A DNA stretch of 64,000 nt from Sphingomonas sp. LR60 (GCF_036855935.1 NZ_JASPFK010000001.1:1614501-1678500); one strand, 5' to 3'. Shown: positions 39,459 through 50,318, counted from the stretch's first letter. Notes: generated by a model not told the origin, from the letters alone. A program made the numbers and translations.

Positions 39459-41879
39459 TCACCAAGTCAGGTTAAGACGGCCGTAGACCTGCCGGCCGTT
39501 GAACCCGAACGGCGAGTAATAGGGGAAGGCTGTCACCCCGTTGTTGTTGAGCGCGGCTGGCGTCGTGTTCGGGTAGATATCGAGCAGGTTCTCTGCACCC
39601 AGCGCCAGCGTGACGTTGTCGTTGAAGCGATAACGCCCCTCCAGATCGATGATCGTACGCCGTCCCGTATAGATGTCGTTCGCAACGACGGTGCCGGGTT
39701 GCAGCACGTTGCCGTAATGCACCGCGCGGAGCGTCGCGCCCAGCGCCTCGCCGCGCCAGTCCACTGCGCCGACGATCTTGGTGCGTGGCGTCCCTTGCTC
39801 GATCGTCAGGACACGGTTGCGACCGAACAGGCTAGGGGCAGGGTTGAGCGATGCCGTGGAGGTCGGGACACGATCGACCGAAATGTCGTTCAGGTTCGCC
39901 GCCGCGCTCAGGTTGAAGCTACCCAGATTCTGCGTGCGCAACGTATAGGCCGCGACGATATCCAGCCCCTTGGTGGTCGTCTGGACACCGTTGATGAAGA
40001 AGCGCGCCGCCTGCACCCGGAACGGCGCGAGCAGACTGCCGACCTGCGTGCTCGCCGTCGCCTGGATGTTCTCCGACAGCGCGATCTGGTCGCGGATGCG
40101 GATGTGATAGCCATCCACCGTCAGGCTGAACCCGCCGAAGCGCACGACCGTACCGGCCGAATAGTTGCGTGACTTCTCGGGATCGAGCGGCAACGCGCCC
40201 AGCGCCCGCGCGATATCGCTGGAAACCGGGTAGAGGCCCGTTTCCTGAAGCACGTTGCCGTTCACCAGCGACTGGGTCGAGGTATAATATTGCTGCTGGA
40301 GCGACGGCGCGCGGAAGCCGGTCGAGACCGACCCGCGAAACGCCAGCCACGGTGCGATGTCATAGCGTGCCGAGAGCTTGGCGGTCGCCGTCTCGCCGAA
40401 ATCCGAATAGGTCTCCCCACGTGCGGCCGCACCGAGCGTCAATTTGTCCCAAAGCCGTGCCTCGACGTCGAGGTACAGGCTGCCATTGCTGCGATGGACG
40501 TCGACCTCGTTCTCCGGCCGAAACCCGACGAACCCCTGCGCCCCTGACGCCAGCCGCGTGTCGGCACCCGCCGCGCGATCATAGCTTTCCGATTGCCCGG
40601 CACCGATCGCGAAGCCCTCGCGACGATATTCGCCACCCGCCGCGATGTTGATGACCGCCGCACCGAGCGTATATTCGCGCGCCAGGTCGAGCCCGGCGGT
40701 CAGCTGATCGTAGCGAAGCCGCCCGCTGTCGAAATTCTGCGGCGATGCAATGCCATAGGTCGCATTGCCCGAGTTGCGCGTCTCGAAGTCGATCGTGTTG
40801 CGTCCATAGCTGACGGTCAGGTCGGCGTTCCAGCCGCCCAGCTCTCCGCGTACCCCCGCTGTCGCGTTATAGTCCTTCGACCGTGACCCGATCAGCGGCA
40901 GGAAGCCGTCCGGGTAGAGGCCGATCAGCGCCTCCGCGTTCAGATTGTTGGCGTTGACCACGCGCGGGAAGGCGCCGCTCTCGCTGTCGCGTTGCTGGAA
41001 CCCGCCGTTGGCATATGCAGTCCAGTTTCCGTCGCCGAGCGGCACCGCGGCATTGACGTAGACCGTGCCCTGTTCGACCTCCGGATCGCCGAACCGCGCG
41101 CGGATCCGGTTGGGCGCCGTCCCACGCGGATCGATATCGGCGCGATTGGTCGGCTGGCGCGAGACATATTCGCCCGAAACGGTCAGGAAGCCCTCGCTGC
41201 CGATCGCGAAGCCCTTCCATCCGCTGAACGTCGCCGTCTCGCCATCGCGTACCGACCGCGAGGTGCGGGCGGCATCGTACTTGGTCGCATAGGTGCCGAA
41301 GGTCACGTTCGCGCCGCCACCCTCGCGTGCCTCGCGCAGCCGCAGGTTGATCACCCCCGCGATCGCGTCCGAACCATATTGCGCCGATGCACCTTCGCGC
41401 AGCACTTCGACGCGGTCGAGCGCGACGGTCGGGATCGTATTGAGATCGACCGCCGCCGACCCGCGACCGATCGAACCGTTGATGTTGAGCAGCGCCGACG
41501 TATGCGCGCGCGCCCCGTTGATGAGCACCAGCGTCTGGTCCGGCGAGAGACCGCGCAGCGTAGCGGGGCGGATCGCATCGGTGCCGTCGACCGCCGCCTG
41601 CCGCGGGAAATCGATCGATGGCGCCACTGTTGACAGCGCATCGGCCAGCTCGGTCGTGCCCTGCGCCCGCAGCGCGTCACCGGTCAGCACGTCGACCGGC
41701 GAAACCGTATCCAGCCGGCTGCGACCCGGTGCACGCGTACCCGTGACGACCACCTCATTGTCGGCTTGCGCTTCGGCATCCGTGGTAGCAGCAGGTGCGG
41801 TCTGCGCGACGACGGGCGTGGTCAGCGCAGGCAGCAACAGCGCGGCGCTGGCCAGCAGCGCGGCTTGAGTGGTGCTCAT
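39459..41879 (-). CDS. TonB-dependent receptor
   Basis: Outer-membrane receptor, 806 residues. The ATG at 41879 is preceded by GGGGA six bases upstream and opens a signal peptide (MSTTQAALLASAALLLPALT, cleavage near VVAQ). The plug starts with NEVVVTGTRAPGRSRLD and includes TLRGLSPDQTLVLINGAR, AVDLNTIPTVALDRVEVL and YGSDAIAGVINLRLR. The barrel ends in QVYGRLNLTW, with a terminal Trp in the aromatic position. It belongs to the group without an iron-specific marker, so the ligand is unknown. It borders the accessory region and is probably the last chromosomal gene before it. Confidence 0.94.
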   Translation of the reverse strand: MSTTQAALLASAALLLPALTTPVVAQTAPAATTDAEAQADNEVVVTGTRAPGRSRLDTVSPVDVLTGDALRAQGTTELADALSTVAPSIDFPRQAAVDGTDAIRPATLRGLSPDQTLVLINGARAHTSALLNINGSIGRGSAAVDLNTIPTVALDRVEVLREGASAQYGSDAIAGVINLRLREAREGGGANVTFGTYATKYDAARTSRSVRDGETATFSGWKGFAIGSEGFLTVSGEYVSRQPTNRADIDPRGTAPNRIRARFGDPEVEQGTVYVNAAVPLGDGNWTAYANGGFQQRDSESGAFPRVVNANNLNAEALIGLYPDGFLPLIGSRSKDYNATAGVRGELGGWNADLTVSYGRNTIDFETRNSGNATYGIASPQNFDSGRLRYDQLTAGLDLAREYTLGAAVINIAAGGEYRREGFAIGAGQSESYDRAAGADTRLASGAQGFVGFRPENEVDVHRSNGSLYLDVEARLWDKLTLGAAARGETYSDFGETATAKLSARYDIAPWLAFRGSVSTGFRAPSLQQQYYTSTQSLVNGNVLQETGLYPVSSDIARALGALPLDPEKSRNYSAGTVVRFGGFSLTVDGYHIRIRDQIALSENIQATASTQVGSLLAPFRVQAARFFINGVQTTTKGLDIVAAYTLRTQNLGSFNLSAAANLNDISVDRVPTSTASLNPAPSLFGRNRVLTIEQGTPRTKIVGAVDWRGEALGATLRAVHYGNVLQPGTVVANDIYTGRRTIIDLEGRYRFNDNVTLALGAENLLDIYPNTTPAALNNNGVTAFPYYSPFGFNGRQVYGRLNLTW

Positions 41880-42038
41880 GGGAATTCCCCTTCTTTTTAT
41901 ATGCGACGGTCTTTGATCCGTCATTCTCTACCGCGCTGATGGTGATTACGCGTCCAAGGCTTGCTTTCGCGCGAATAAGCGCGGCTTGGCCCGGGTCGCT
42001 ACAGTCGATCGCGCGATGCGAATGATCGGGAAGATACC

Positions 42039-42062
42039 CGTAAGCCATTGGCGGAAGAGGTG
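42039..42062. repeat. Direct repeat of tRNA-Ser 3' end, outer attachment-site copy
   Basis: The last 16 bases are ATTGGCGGAAGAGGTG, identical to the 3' end of the tRNA-Ser gene at 57780-57795. The full 24 bp is also identical to the copy at 47687-47710. It marks the left border of the accessory region. Confidence 0.8.
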
Positions 42063-42314
42063 GTGGGGCGGTGGCGTGGCTACGCTGAAGGTGCTGGCCG
42101 AGCTGGGGATTGAGTTGGAGGCTACGGCTCGGCGTACGCCGGAGCTGGTCTTACGAGGGTGTCAGTCGCGCATGCACGCGATGCTGCGCCCGATGGTTGG
42201 TGGATGACGCAGCGGCCTGTTCGATGCCGGCGTGAGTGGGGCAGGGTGGGTATCGCTCGGGTACCGGGGTGATCTAAAGCGGAAGATGGCCAGTGTTTCC
42301 GCAGCTTTGAGACG
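42063..42314. other. Non-coding stretch at the left edge of the outer segment
   Basis: A short open frame runs through the attachment repeat and continues to 42207 but has no domain or convincing ribosome-binding site; I do not call it. No insertion sequence or RNA gene was recognised. Confidence 0.45.
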
Positions 42315-42343
42315 ACCGAGGCGGAGGAATCCTCCGCCTCGGT
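42315..42343 (-). terminator. Perfect 14-bp hairpin after the amidohydrolase
   Basis: ACCGAGGCGGAGGA and its exact complement TCCTCCGCCTCGGT are separated by one base. It lies seven bases beyond the amidohydrolase stop. There is no T-run on either strand. Related half-hairpins recur at 44065 and 46631. Confidence 0.55.
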
Positions 42344-42349
42344 GCTTCT

Positions 42350-43632
42350 CTACGGCAAAAGCTTGCGCGAGACTGCGTAGCCGTTTTTCCAGATCAGCCG
42401 GATACGCCGGGTGGCGGCGATATCCTTGGTCGGGTCGCCGTCCAGCAGCAGCATGTCTGCCTTACGCCCTGGAACGATGCGTCCCCGATCCTCGGCGTGG
42501 AAGAACGATGCTGGGGCAGACGTGGCCGAGATCAGCGCCTGCGTGGGCGTCAAGCCAGCCCGTTCCAAGAGCGACAACTCGAGATGAAGCGACGGCCCGA
42601 ACGCAGTAGTTGGATTGGGAGCATCGGTGCCCGCGATCATCATCACGCCTGCGCGCGCCAGCCGACCGACGTTCGCAAACGCGATGTTGTAATCCGCCGC
42701 GCGGGGGTGCGGCCAATCCAGCTCGAGCATACCACGCTGGCGCGCGCCCAGGTAAGGAGCGATTACAGGGTCAGCGGCCAAATTGCGTGCGTCAGGCAGC
42801 CCGGCCAATCCTGCATAAACTGCGAGCGTCGCGGTTTGCGCAACACCCCGTCGTTTCATCTCCGTGGCAAGCGCGTCACTGATCAATTCGTCGCAGACCG
42901 CATGCTCCAGCGCGTCGGCACCGTGCTCCACAGCAAGCTTCGCATCCGCCAGCCGCTGGACGTGAACAACAACCCGCCGCCCTGTCGCCTTCGCCGCCGC
43001 CAATACGGTGACGAAGCGAGCTGGGGAGAACGCAGGCAAGCTCGGGGCCCTACCTGGACGGGAGCCATCGTCCTGAAGCACCTTGATGTAGTCCGAGCCC
43101 CCCGCCACGCGAGCGCGCATGAAGGCGTTCGCATCACCATCGGACGCGAGCGTCGGCGGCGGGGGCACATCGGACGGAAGGTCCTTCAGCAACTCGGTAG
43201 GATGACCCCCGGCGGCGTGGCGCCGATCGCCGCGGTGTAGGTATCAGCCTCGCCTACCTCTCCATCTGCAACGCGCTGCTGGCGCCAACGCTCGATTGTT
43301 GGTCGATCAGCGAGCGAGTACATGTCGAAGACCGTCGTGACGCCGAAGCGAAGCGCATCGGCCTGTGCGCCAGGGAAGACATGGACGTGCCCGTCAATCA
43401 GCCCTGGTATCAGAACCCGTTCATGCGCTTCGACGACTTCGATCCCGCTTGGGGCGCCGATATGGCGGGCGACCGAGGTGATCCGGCCAGCTTGAACCAA
43501 CACGTCACGCGTTCCCAGCATGCGAGTGCCGTCGAATACGCGAGCATTGCGGATGAGCACGCTACCGTCGCGCGCGATCGCTGGCGACGATATGAGCAGC
43601 GCCGCGATACTCCCGATGATCGTCCGACGCAT
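42350..43632 (-). CDS. Amidohydrolase-family protein, exported, interrupted by a probable one-base deletion
   Basis: Metal-dependent hydrolase of the imidazolonepropionase/prolidase-like branch, about 427 residues when repaired. Signal peptide MRRTIIGSIAALLISSPAIA. The metal site starts at PGLIDGHVHVF (HxH); later come a carboxylated-lysine candidate in SDYIKVLQDDG, HADALEH-like GADALEHAVC, and the conserved Asp in MIAGTDAPNP. The C-terminal DRGRIVPGRKADMLLLDGDP is a family hallmark. The frame breaks at GATPPG where five C on the plus strand (43206-43210) should be six; the next frame reads GHPTELLKDL. Lies in the outer accessory segment. Confidence 0.83.
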
Positions 43633-43827
43633 GCTGCCCCCTTATCGCATCAACAGGATGCGCCTGGTTTCATCTTGAGCGCTCTGCAGGGCAGCCTCAA
43701 GAGCGCCACGTTGGTGCGCGGGTATTTGACGGGTACGATCGGCTCCAGCACGGCTGACACTCCAAGGGCTGCGTTGAGCAAGGCGGATTGCCTTCGCAAG
43801 ATCCCGTCTTACCCTCTACATCACCGC

Positions 43828-45278
<1,451 letters not shown>

Positions 45279-45500
45279 CGCTGCTGAAGGCACGGTGGCT
45301 GTTGGCAAAGGCCGGCGAGCACGCCGGGGTATCGGACGGGTAAAATCGCGCTTGTTCACCCTTCCGGATGAGTGAGGAAGGCGACCGAGGCGGGGTGCCG
45401 CTCCGCTCAACCGTAAAAGCTGGAAGCTTCGAGGATGGCTGGATCAGTGCGATGTTCAGACGGTCTTTGGCGTGTCGATCGGGTCGGCTACTGACGACAA

Positions 45501-46551
45501 ATGATCGTCACGATTGTCTTTGTGGCCGCCGTTCTTGCCTTCATCGTCAGCTCGGTGGCTGGCGGTGGCGCGGGCCTGGTGCTCGTTCCGCTGTTGCGCC
45601 TTATTCTTCCGATCGCGTCGATACCGGGAGCGCTCTCGATCGGGACCGCCGCGAGTTCGATGTCGCGGATCTGGCTGTTTCGCACCCGCATCCGCTGGGA
45701 CGTCGTACGCCGTTTCGTCCCGACGGCGCTGCCCGCCGCAGCGCTGGGTGCATGGCTGCTTACGAGGTTCGACGCAGTCTATGTCGAGTTTCTGCTGGGC
45801 TGTTTCCTGCTCCTCAACCTTCCCGCGCTGTTTCGACGCATGCCGGCACCGAAGACAGAGCAGCCTTTGCCGCTTCACCATCTTCCGGCCCTCGGCGCCG
45901 CAGCCGGGCTTTACCGGAGCGGTGGGGGTCGTTTTCAACCGCGCTTATTACCGGATGGGACTGACCAAGGACGAGATCGTCGCGACCCGTGCGACCAACG
46001 AGGTGCTGCTTCACCTCCTCAAAATCGCGCTCTACGGCATGTTCGGGCTATTGCCGCGATCGGCATTGATCGCGGGTGCGCTGATCGCGACGGCCGCGGT
46101 ACTGGCCTCGCTGGTCTCCCGCAGGGTCCTGTCGTTGATGCGTGAGAGCATGTTCCGGCGTGCCGGTCTGATCGCGATGGTGGCGTCCGGCGTTGCGATG
46201 TTCACCCTGTCGGGCGGCCAGATCATGGCGATCCACCGCGCTTGGGTCGCGTATGTTGCTCCTGGAGACGAGCAGGAGATCCAGTTGTACTGGGGCGGCG
46301 CCCGCACGGCTGCGATCGAGCGCGAAGACAATGGGCGATTGGTCGTGGAGCGTGTCGTCCGGGCGTCGGAGCTACCGCCTGCCGTCCGCGCGGCGTTGCC
46401 CTCCATCGCTGCAGGTGGCGAAATCCTGATGATCGAGGAGGTGCGCGGCGAAGGTCGGTACTATGAGATCTATCGGAGACAATCCGGTGACGTCCGTAAG
46501 TTCGAGGTCAGCCCGGATGGAACACCGCGTCATCGCGCGATGATCCCTTGA
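45501..46551 (+). CDS. TSUP-family permease with C-terminal PepSY-like domain, frameshifted
   Basis: Sulfite/sulfonate-type exporter fold (TauE/SafE/YfcA family), about 350 residues once joined. The first half has IVSSVAGGGAGLVLVPLLRL; the second half repeats the pattern with AGLTGAVGVVFNRAYY, KDEIVATRATNEVLLH and later hydrophobic helices. The frame breaks near 45910-45912, where CTTTACC reads better as CTTACC (one extra T). The last 95 residues, from about APGDEQEIQLYWGG, are soluble and end in a PepSY-like arrangement (GRYYEIYRRQSGDVRKFEV). Such a fusion is uncommon. The substrate is unknown. It may be a real pseudogene because it lies in mobile DNA. Confidence 0.72.
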
Positions 46552-46630
46552 GAGTTTGCTCAGAAAGCGGCCTCCAGCGTGGGGTACAACCATCATTTTC
46601 TCGTCCTGCGACGGAGGAGAAAACGGAAGT

Positions 46631-46653
46631 GAGGCGGAGGGCTTCTCCGCTTC
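46631..46653. repeat. Intergenic GAGGCGGAG hairpin repeat
   Basis: GAGGCGGAG and CTCCGCTTC form a 9-bp stem (one G-T pair), 80 bp after the TSUP stop. It resembles the hairpins at 42315 and 44065. Its neighbourhood (46552-46759) holds no recognised gene. Confidence 0.4.
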
Positions 46654-46759
46654 AGTGTCCGGGTAGGACAGAAACGCCGACCAAATTATTTCGGCAAGAC
46701 TGCAGCGAACTTACCTTGCCTCGCCAAGCTCATCTCTGGGTTCCTCGCCGTCTCTCCCG

Positions 46760-46892
46760 TTACAGCTTGTTGTAGAAGTCCTCAGCGACCGTCTCGAGCC
46801 AGGTCACGGACGTACCGTCAAGTGTTTCGGACACTGCCACATGCGTCATCACGCTATCACGCGCCGCGCCATGCCAGTGCTTGACGCCGGGT
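46760..46892 (-). pseudogene. C-terminal remnant of a cupin-domain protein
   Basis: The minus strand encodes PGVKHWHGAARDSVMTHVAV and then SETLDGTSVTWLETVAEDFY, ending N-K-L-stop. This matches the end of cupin / carboxymuconolactone-decarboxylase-associated proteins (KHWHG is the metal-binding cupin strand). Nothing of the N-terminal part is present; upstream sequence switches abruptly into the decayed integrase, indicating a deletion junction near 46892. Confidence 0.7.
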
Positions 46893-47537
46893 GACGCGTT
46901 TCCGCTCGATCCCCAGCGTCATCTTCGCGGCCGGGATGCGCCAGATCGGCTCGGGGCCGTCCAGTCCTTCAAACTCGTGCCGCTCGGCCAGGCGGACCGG
47001 CGCCGAGCGCGCGCGAACACCTCGGAGATCCGCTGACGCATCCGGTGCGCGGTTTAGACCGCGCCGCGCGCCTCGATCGGCTGCAGCACCTCCAGCACCA
47101 ACGGCGTCGTGATCGACGCGACCGGAAGCTTGCCGATCTTCGGAAAGATGTCGTTCTTGAAGCTGCTCAGCACAAGATCCGCGTGGCGCTTCGACCAGAT
47201 CGTCGTCTGGCTCCCCATGCAATTCGAGCGCCACCGCCTCGAAGGTGCTGCCTGCGGCCACCGCCTGCTCGGCGGCACGCTGGCGTTTCGAGATCGCCGG
47301 ATCCTCGCCTTTGCGGAGGACACGAGCGGCATCGTTCCGAATCTCCCGCGCCTCGTTCAGCGAGATCGAAGGGTAGGGCCGAAGACTAGCCGCTTCTCCT
47401 TTTGCGCGGATCGAGATTTTCCAGCGCCAGGATTTGTAGCCGCTTGGGAGCACTTAAAGGTACAATCCGCCGGCATCGCCCAATTTGTAGGGCTTGGCCT
47501 TTGCTGCGGCTTTCCGACAGGCTACGTCGGTCGGCAT
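46893..47537 (-). pseudogene. Decayed tyrosine integrase (P4/DUF4102 type)
   Basis: The natural start MPTDVACRKAAAKAKPYKLG is at 47537, followed by DAGGLYL, an in-frame TAA at 47454-47456, then VLPSGYKSWRWK and SLRPYPSISLNEAREIRNDA: the integrase N-terminal domain. A frame change near HGE leads to WSKRHADLVLSSFKND and PIEARGAV-stop-TAHRMRQRISEVF. A second change reaches LDGPEPIWRIPAAKMTL, but about 90 residues between these parts are missing, and the catalytic C-terminus is absent. It lies directly inside the attachment repeat at 47687-47710, the expected place for the integrase of the outer segment. Confidence 0.85.
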
Positions 47538-47686
47538 TCGGTGCCCCCAACGCAGAAAGCCTGTGCCCCCAAAGTGCCCCCAGAATCGTCGCGCTGCATC
47601 GATGCATGTTGCGACGAACTGAGACGCTGGACAAGTCGTTCGCAGAGGGTGGGGCCGGTCCTACGAGGTCGTCTGAGACAATCCGA

Positions 47687-47710
47687 CGTAAGCCATTGGC
47701 GGAAGAGGTG
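47687..47710. repeat. Internal attachment-site copy between two integrated segments
   Basis: Identical over 24 bp to 42039-42062, and over its last 16 bp to the tRNA-Ser 3' end at 57780-57795. It separates the outer segment (42063-47686) from the inner one (47711-57779). Confidence 0.82.
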
Positions 47711-48147
47711 TCCGACAATGCCAGTAGCTAAACAACTGTGATAGCTTGATAAACCGTGCTTTCCGCGTTTTATGGCTAACCCCCTGCCTGACCCCGGAAT
47801 GACCCTGTAGCCGGGATCAGCCAAGAAAAATTCTGGGTAAAGCCAGCATCAGTTGACCCCGCCGCCGGTGAATTGCCGGTCAGCCGCGTTGACGCGATCC
47901 TATTGCATAGCCGCCCGCGCAACGGTGGTGTCATCAGCGTTAGGCGCGCTGATGTGATGGACCGGAGAATAGCTCAGGTTGCCATTTGCGCAGCTATCGG
48001 GGCAGCAGCACGGTTGTCGCTGGCGAAGCTGCCCACATTGCTGCAGCTGGTGCATTAGGCGGGGGTGCGCTGTCGAAGAAGCGATGGCAGATCGCTTCCG
48101 TTAGAGGCTGATCGCGCTTTGCAGGTTAGCTGTTGTGTACATATGGT
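47711..48147. other. Left arm of inner element, no convincing gene
   Basis: An ORF of 61 codons at 47873-48058 has no motif and only a weak start. The region contains the candidate arm site below and is the place where left-arm integrase or replication signals would lie. Nothing else recognised. Confidence 0.45.
47838..47849 (+). promoter_or_regulatory. Candidate integrase arm-type site (left end)
   Basis: TAAAGCCAGCAT, 128 bp inside the left repeat of the inner element. It resembles TAAAAGCCAGCAT at 57724, 43 bp inside the right repeat. Confidence 0.4.
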
Positions 48148-48177
48148 GGAATTCCTCACCCGAGTGTGAGGAATTCC
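48148..48177. terminator. Perfect 12-bp inverted repeat downstream of avcD and its small partner
   Basis: GGAATTCCTCAC and GTGAGGAATTCC enclose a 6-nt loop. It lies 66 bp beyond the stop of the 58-codon ORF, on the side where the deaminase transcript would end. There is no T-run, so an operator or RNA-stability role is also possible. Confidence 0.5.
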
Positions 48178-48243
48178 GAGTGGCACTTATTTCTTCATAC
48201 TGCCAACGCAGGAGCATTATTCCAAGCAGGCAGGAAGATTTGA

Positions 48244-48420
48244 TTATGCGGTAAGCCGCTCTTCAATGGCGAGCGGAAGATTATACACGTCACGGTAAGG
48301 TGATGTTCTAAGAATTTGGACCTGCTTGTCTAGGACGTACTGAAACTCGACTGTCAAACCAAGAAATTCTTCCTTATCTGTTTGATTCTGCTGACGGATT
48401 TGCTCCAAGCTAACCCGCAT
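48244..48420 (-). CDS. Uncharacterised 58-residue protein overlapping the avcD 3' end
   Basis: Begins MRVSLEQIRQQNQTDKEEFL, has the middle part GLTVEFQYVLDKQVQILR, and ends IEERLTA. It is charged and predicted helical, with no membrane segment. The ATG at 48420 lies inside the last codons of the deaminase gene (11-bp overlap), and AGGGGAG sits about 8 bases upstream in the right place for a ribosome-binding site. Overlap plus this site suggest translational coupling. No family recognised. It could be an accessory or inhibitory partner of the deaminase, but no motif says which. Confidence 0.68.
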   Translation of the reverse strand: MRVSLEQIRQQNQTDKEEFLGLTVEFQYVLDKQVQILRTSPYRDVYNLPLAIEERLTA

Positions 48421-50131
48421 TGTCCTGCTCCCCTTGCGATGGCAAACACGCTTCTAGACCCACCTTGGGTAAGCTATCAAGGCCTAGAGCGATCCTACGC
48501 TCGACCTGCAAATTCGAATCAGGGAGTTCGAAAATTTTCGGTTTGGCGAAGGCTCTTTGCCAATTGACCGTATAGCCCTGACTATCCTTGCGGCTGTCTG
48601 GCGCACGGAAAAGTGGCCCGTACAAGCGAGGCGCGACGCCTTCATAAGGCTCAAACCGAACGGTTGTGATAGCGGTTGGCATTCCCTCCAATCGCTTCCC
48701 CGAGTCATCCGTTGCAAAGTCCTTGTGGTCGATCATCACCGACTCAGGGAACAGTTCTGAAGTCATACTCTTGGGGTAAGGCTCTATATAGATAACCTTT
48801 GTGATACCCGAAGCAATAATGTGCCTAGCACACATATGGCAAGGGAACGTTGTGCTGAATATAGTGGAGTTATCTACACTGATTCCACGTTGGGCCGCTC
48901 GCATAAGTGCAAACATTTCAGCATGGACAACTCTGCCAAACTCTATGAGATTAGAAATCCTTAGTTCCTTAAAGGTGCTTTTGAACTTCCCCGTAACAAG
49001 TTGCCTAGTGATTTCCGCGGGATCGTCTTCACTCGTTCTCTTGTACAGATTATTATCTTCTAGGAATTTGAGCATCTCGTTGATAATGTCGAACTTTTTA
49101 ACCGAATTAAAATCTTGGCCAGTTTTGAAATCTCTGTTGTCAAGAGACGCGGGATCGTCGGGCCAATATGTCCCACCACCTGCCATGGGAACGTCATTAC
49201 AGCCTGAAGACACGATTTCATTTTGCGGGCTAACAATTACCGCGCCGATCTGCCTTGATAGATCAACAGAGCGCAATGAGGCGGCGCTTGCCTCAAACAT
49301 GAAATACTCGTATCGATAAGGGGTAAGGTAAGGACTACCGAAGAGAAGGTCTATGAACCGTCCAACTTTTATCTCGTAGTCACCGGCAACTCTTACAAAG
49401 AAGTCCCCTAGGGGAAAAGAATCGCGAACATTTTGACCAATTCCGCCGCCGGGCCTTTTTGAGTCGATGTTAATTAGGTTGACCGCTTCCTTTCGGTACC
49501 TTTCAAGGTCGGTACTGACATTTTCTTTTGCAATATCACGTTGCAGTTTAGAGGTTCTTGAGTCCACCGCGTCGAATGCTGACACAAGGATGAAGCCGCT
49601 TCCGTAAAGCCGTCGCAGCGTTGATATTTCGTCAGGGTGCTTAAGAGAATCTACTATGTAGCAAGCGTTTTCTGCATGAATATCTTCCGTCACCCCATCT
49701 TCTTTGTTAAATTCGACTCTTGCCGCCCTGATTGCCGCTACAATCAACGGCACCAGAGCATCACCTTTATCGGACTGACCGCGCAGGAAATCGCCCGCAT
49801 TCATAAGCAGCCTCGTCCGCTCGCCGCCCTTGATGTTATTTAAATGCTCAGAAAGTTTTTCGTCGCACATGCTTCTAATCAAAGCACTAACACGGACTTT
49901 CTCACAGCGGTATTTAAACGCCGCCATCTTCTCTTCAATTAAAGTAGCTAACGCGTGTAGGTCTGTGCCAACCGGGCCAACTAAGCCGATAACGATCTCT
50001 GGCTTGGACCGCTCGCGACCGACCTTTTTCAATATTGGCCCATGCTTTGTCGGAGCTTGCTGACCTAAGCTAGATCCTTCGAGCTTCGCATTCTCAGTTC
50101 TCTTATCTGCTACTTCGCCGACCCCAGTCAC
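48410..50131 (-). CDS. avcD: Anti-phage dCTP/dCMP deaminase with N-terminal P-loop domain (AvcD-like)
   Basis: 573-residue fusion protein. A P-loop kinase-like domain starts at IVIGLVGPVGTDLHAL (about residues 47-61); the loop is atypical because Thr replaces the Walker Lys. A cytidine/deoxycytidylate-deaminase domain covers about 280-450: LSRQIGAVIVS, the zinc motif HAE (His403, Glu405) and PCHMC (Cys431, Cys434). Proteins of this architecture deplete deoxycytidine nucleotides on phage infection (AvcD of Vibrio; anti-phage dCTP deaminases in E. coli). GTG start at 50131 with GGGGAGAGG just upstream. Base composition is visibly less G+C-rich than the chromosomal genes, consistent with transfer. 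It lies in an integrative element, the usual home of defence genes. Confidence 0.9.
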   Translation of the reverse strand: MTGVGEVADKRTENAKLEGSSLGQQAPTKHGPILKKVGRERSKPEIVIGLVGPVGTDLHALATLIEEKMAAFKYRCEKVRVSALIRSMCDEKLSEHLNNIKGGERTRLLMNAGDFLRGQSDKGDALVPLIVAAIRAARVEFNKEDGVTEDIHAENACYIVDSLKHPDEISTLRRLYGSGFILVSAFDAVDSRTSKLQRDIAKENVSTDLERYRKEAVNLINIDSKRPGGGIGQNVRDSFPLGDFFVRVAGDYEIKVGRFIDLLFGSPYLTPYRYEYFMFEASAASLRSVDLSRQIGAVIVSPQNEIVSSGCNDVPMAGGGTYWPDDPASLDNRDFKTGQDFNSVKKFDIINEMLKFLEDNNLYKRTSEDDPAEITRQLVTGKFKSTFKELRISNLIEFGRVVHAEMFALMRAAQRGISVDNSTIFSTTFPCHMCARHIIASGITKVIYIEPYPKSMTSELFPESVMIDHKDFATDDSGKRLEGMPTAITTVRFEPYEGVAPRLYGPLFRAPDSRKDSQGYTVNWQRAFAKPKIFELPDSNLQVERRIALGLDSLPKVGLEACLPSQGEQDNAG

Positions 50132-50217
50132 AAACCTCTCCCCGATGATTGTCGTTCACATCACAGCCAACGTGATCCCATAATCGTTACATCGAACAAA
50201 ATTGTTTGGAAATGCAA

Positions 50218-50303
50218 CAGGTTTGACGGACATATAATCCGCCACATGTGGGCATAATTTGGCTGATTTGCTGGCATTTACGGCTAGCAGCGCGTCAAAC
50301 CTG
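50218..50303 (-). ncRNA. Candidate structured RNA or operator upstream of avcD
   Basis: CAGGTTTGACG (50218-50228) and CGTCAAACCTG (50293-50303) are an 11-bp inverted repeat. Between them is the palindrome CCACATGTGG (50242-50251). The arrangement sits 87 bp upstream of the deaminase start. In Vibrio, AvcD is held inactive by a small RNA (AvcI) encoded next to it, so this is a candidate for an equivalent; equally it could be a repressor site. Confidence 0.35.
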
Positions 50304-50318
50304 ACTATCGGGCTGACC

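Noticed and set aside
41986..42207. 73-codon plus-strand frame spanning the outer attachment repeat
   Set aside because: Crosses an integration border and has no motif; likely chance.
47873..48058. 61-codon plus-strand frame in the left arm of the inner element
   Set aside because: Weak start, no family resemblance; could be real but not supportable.
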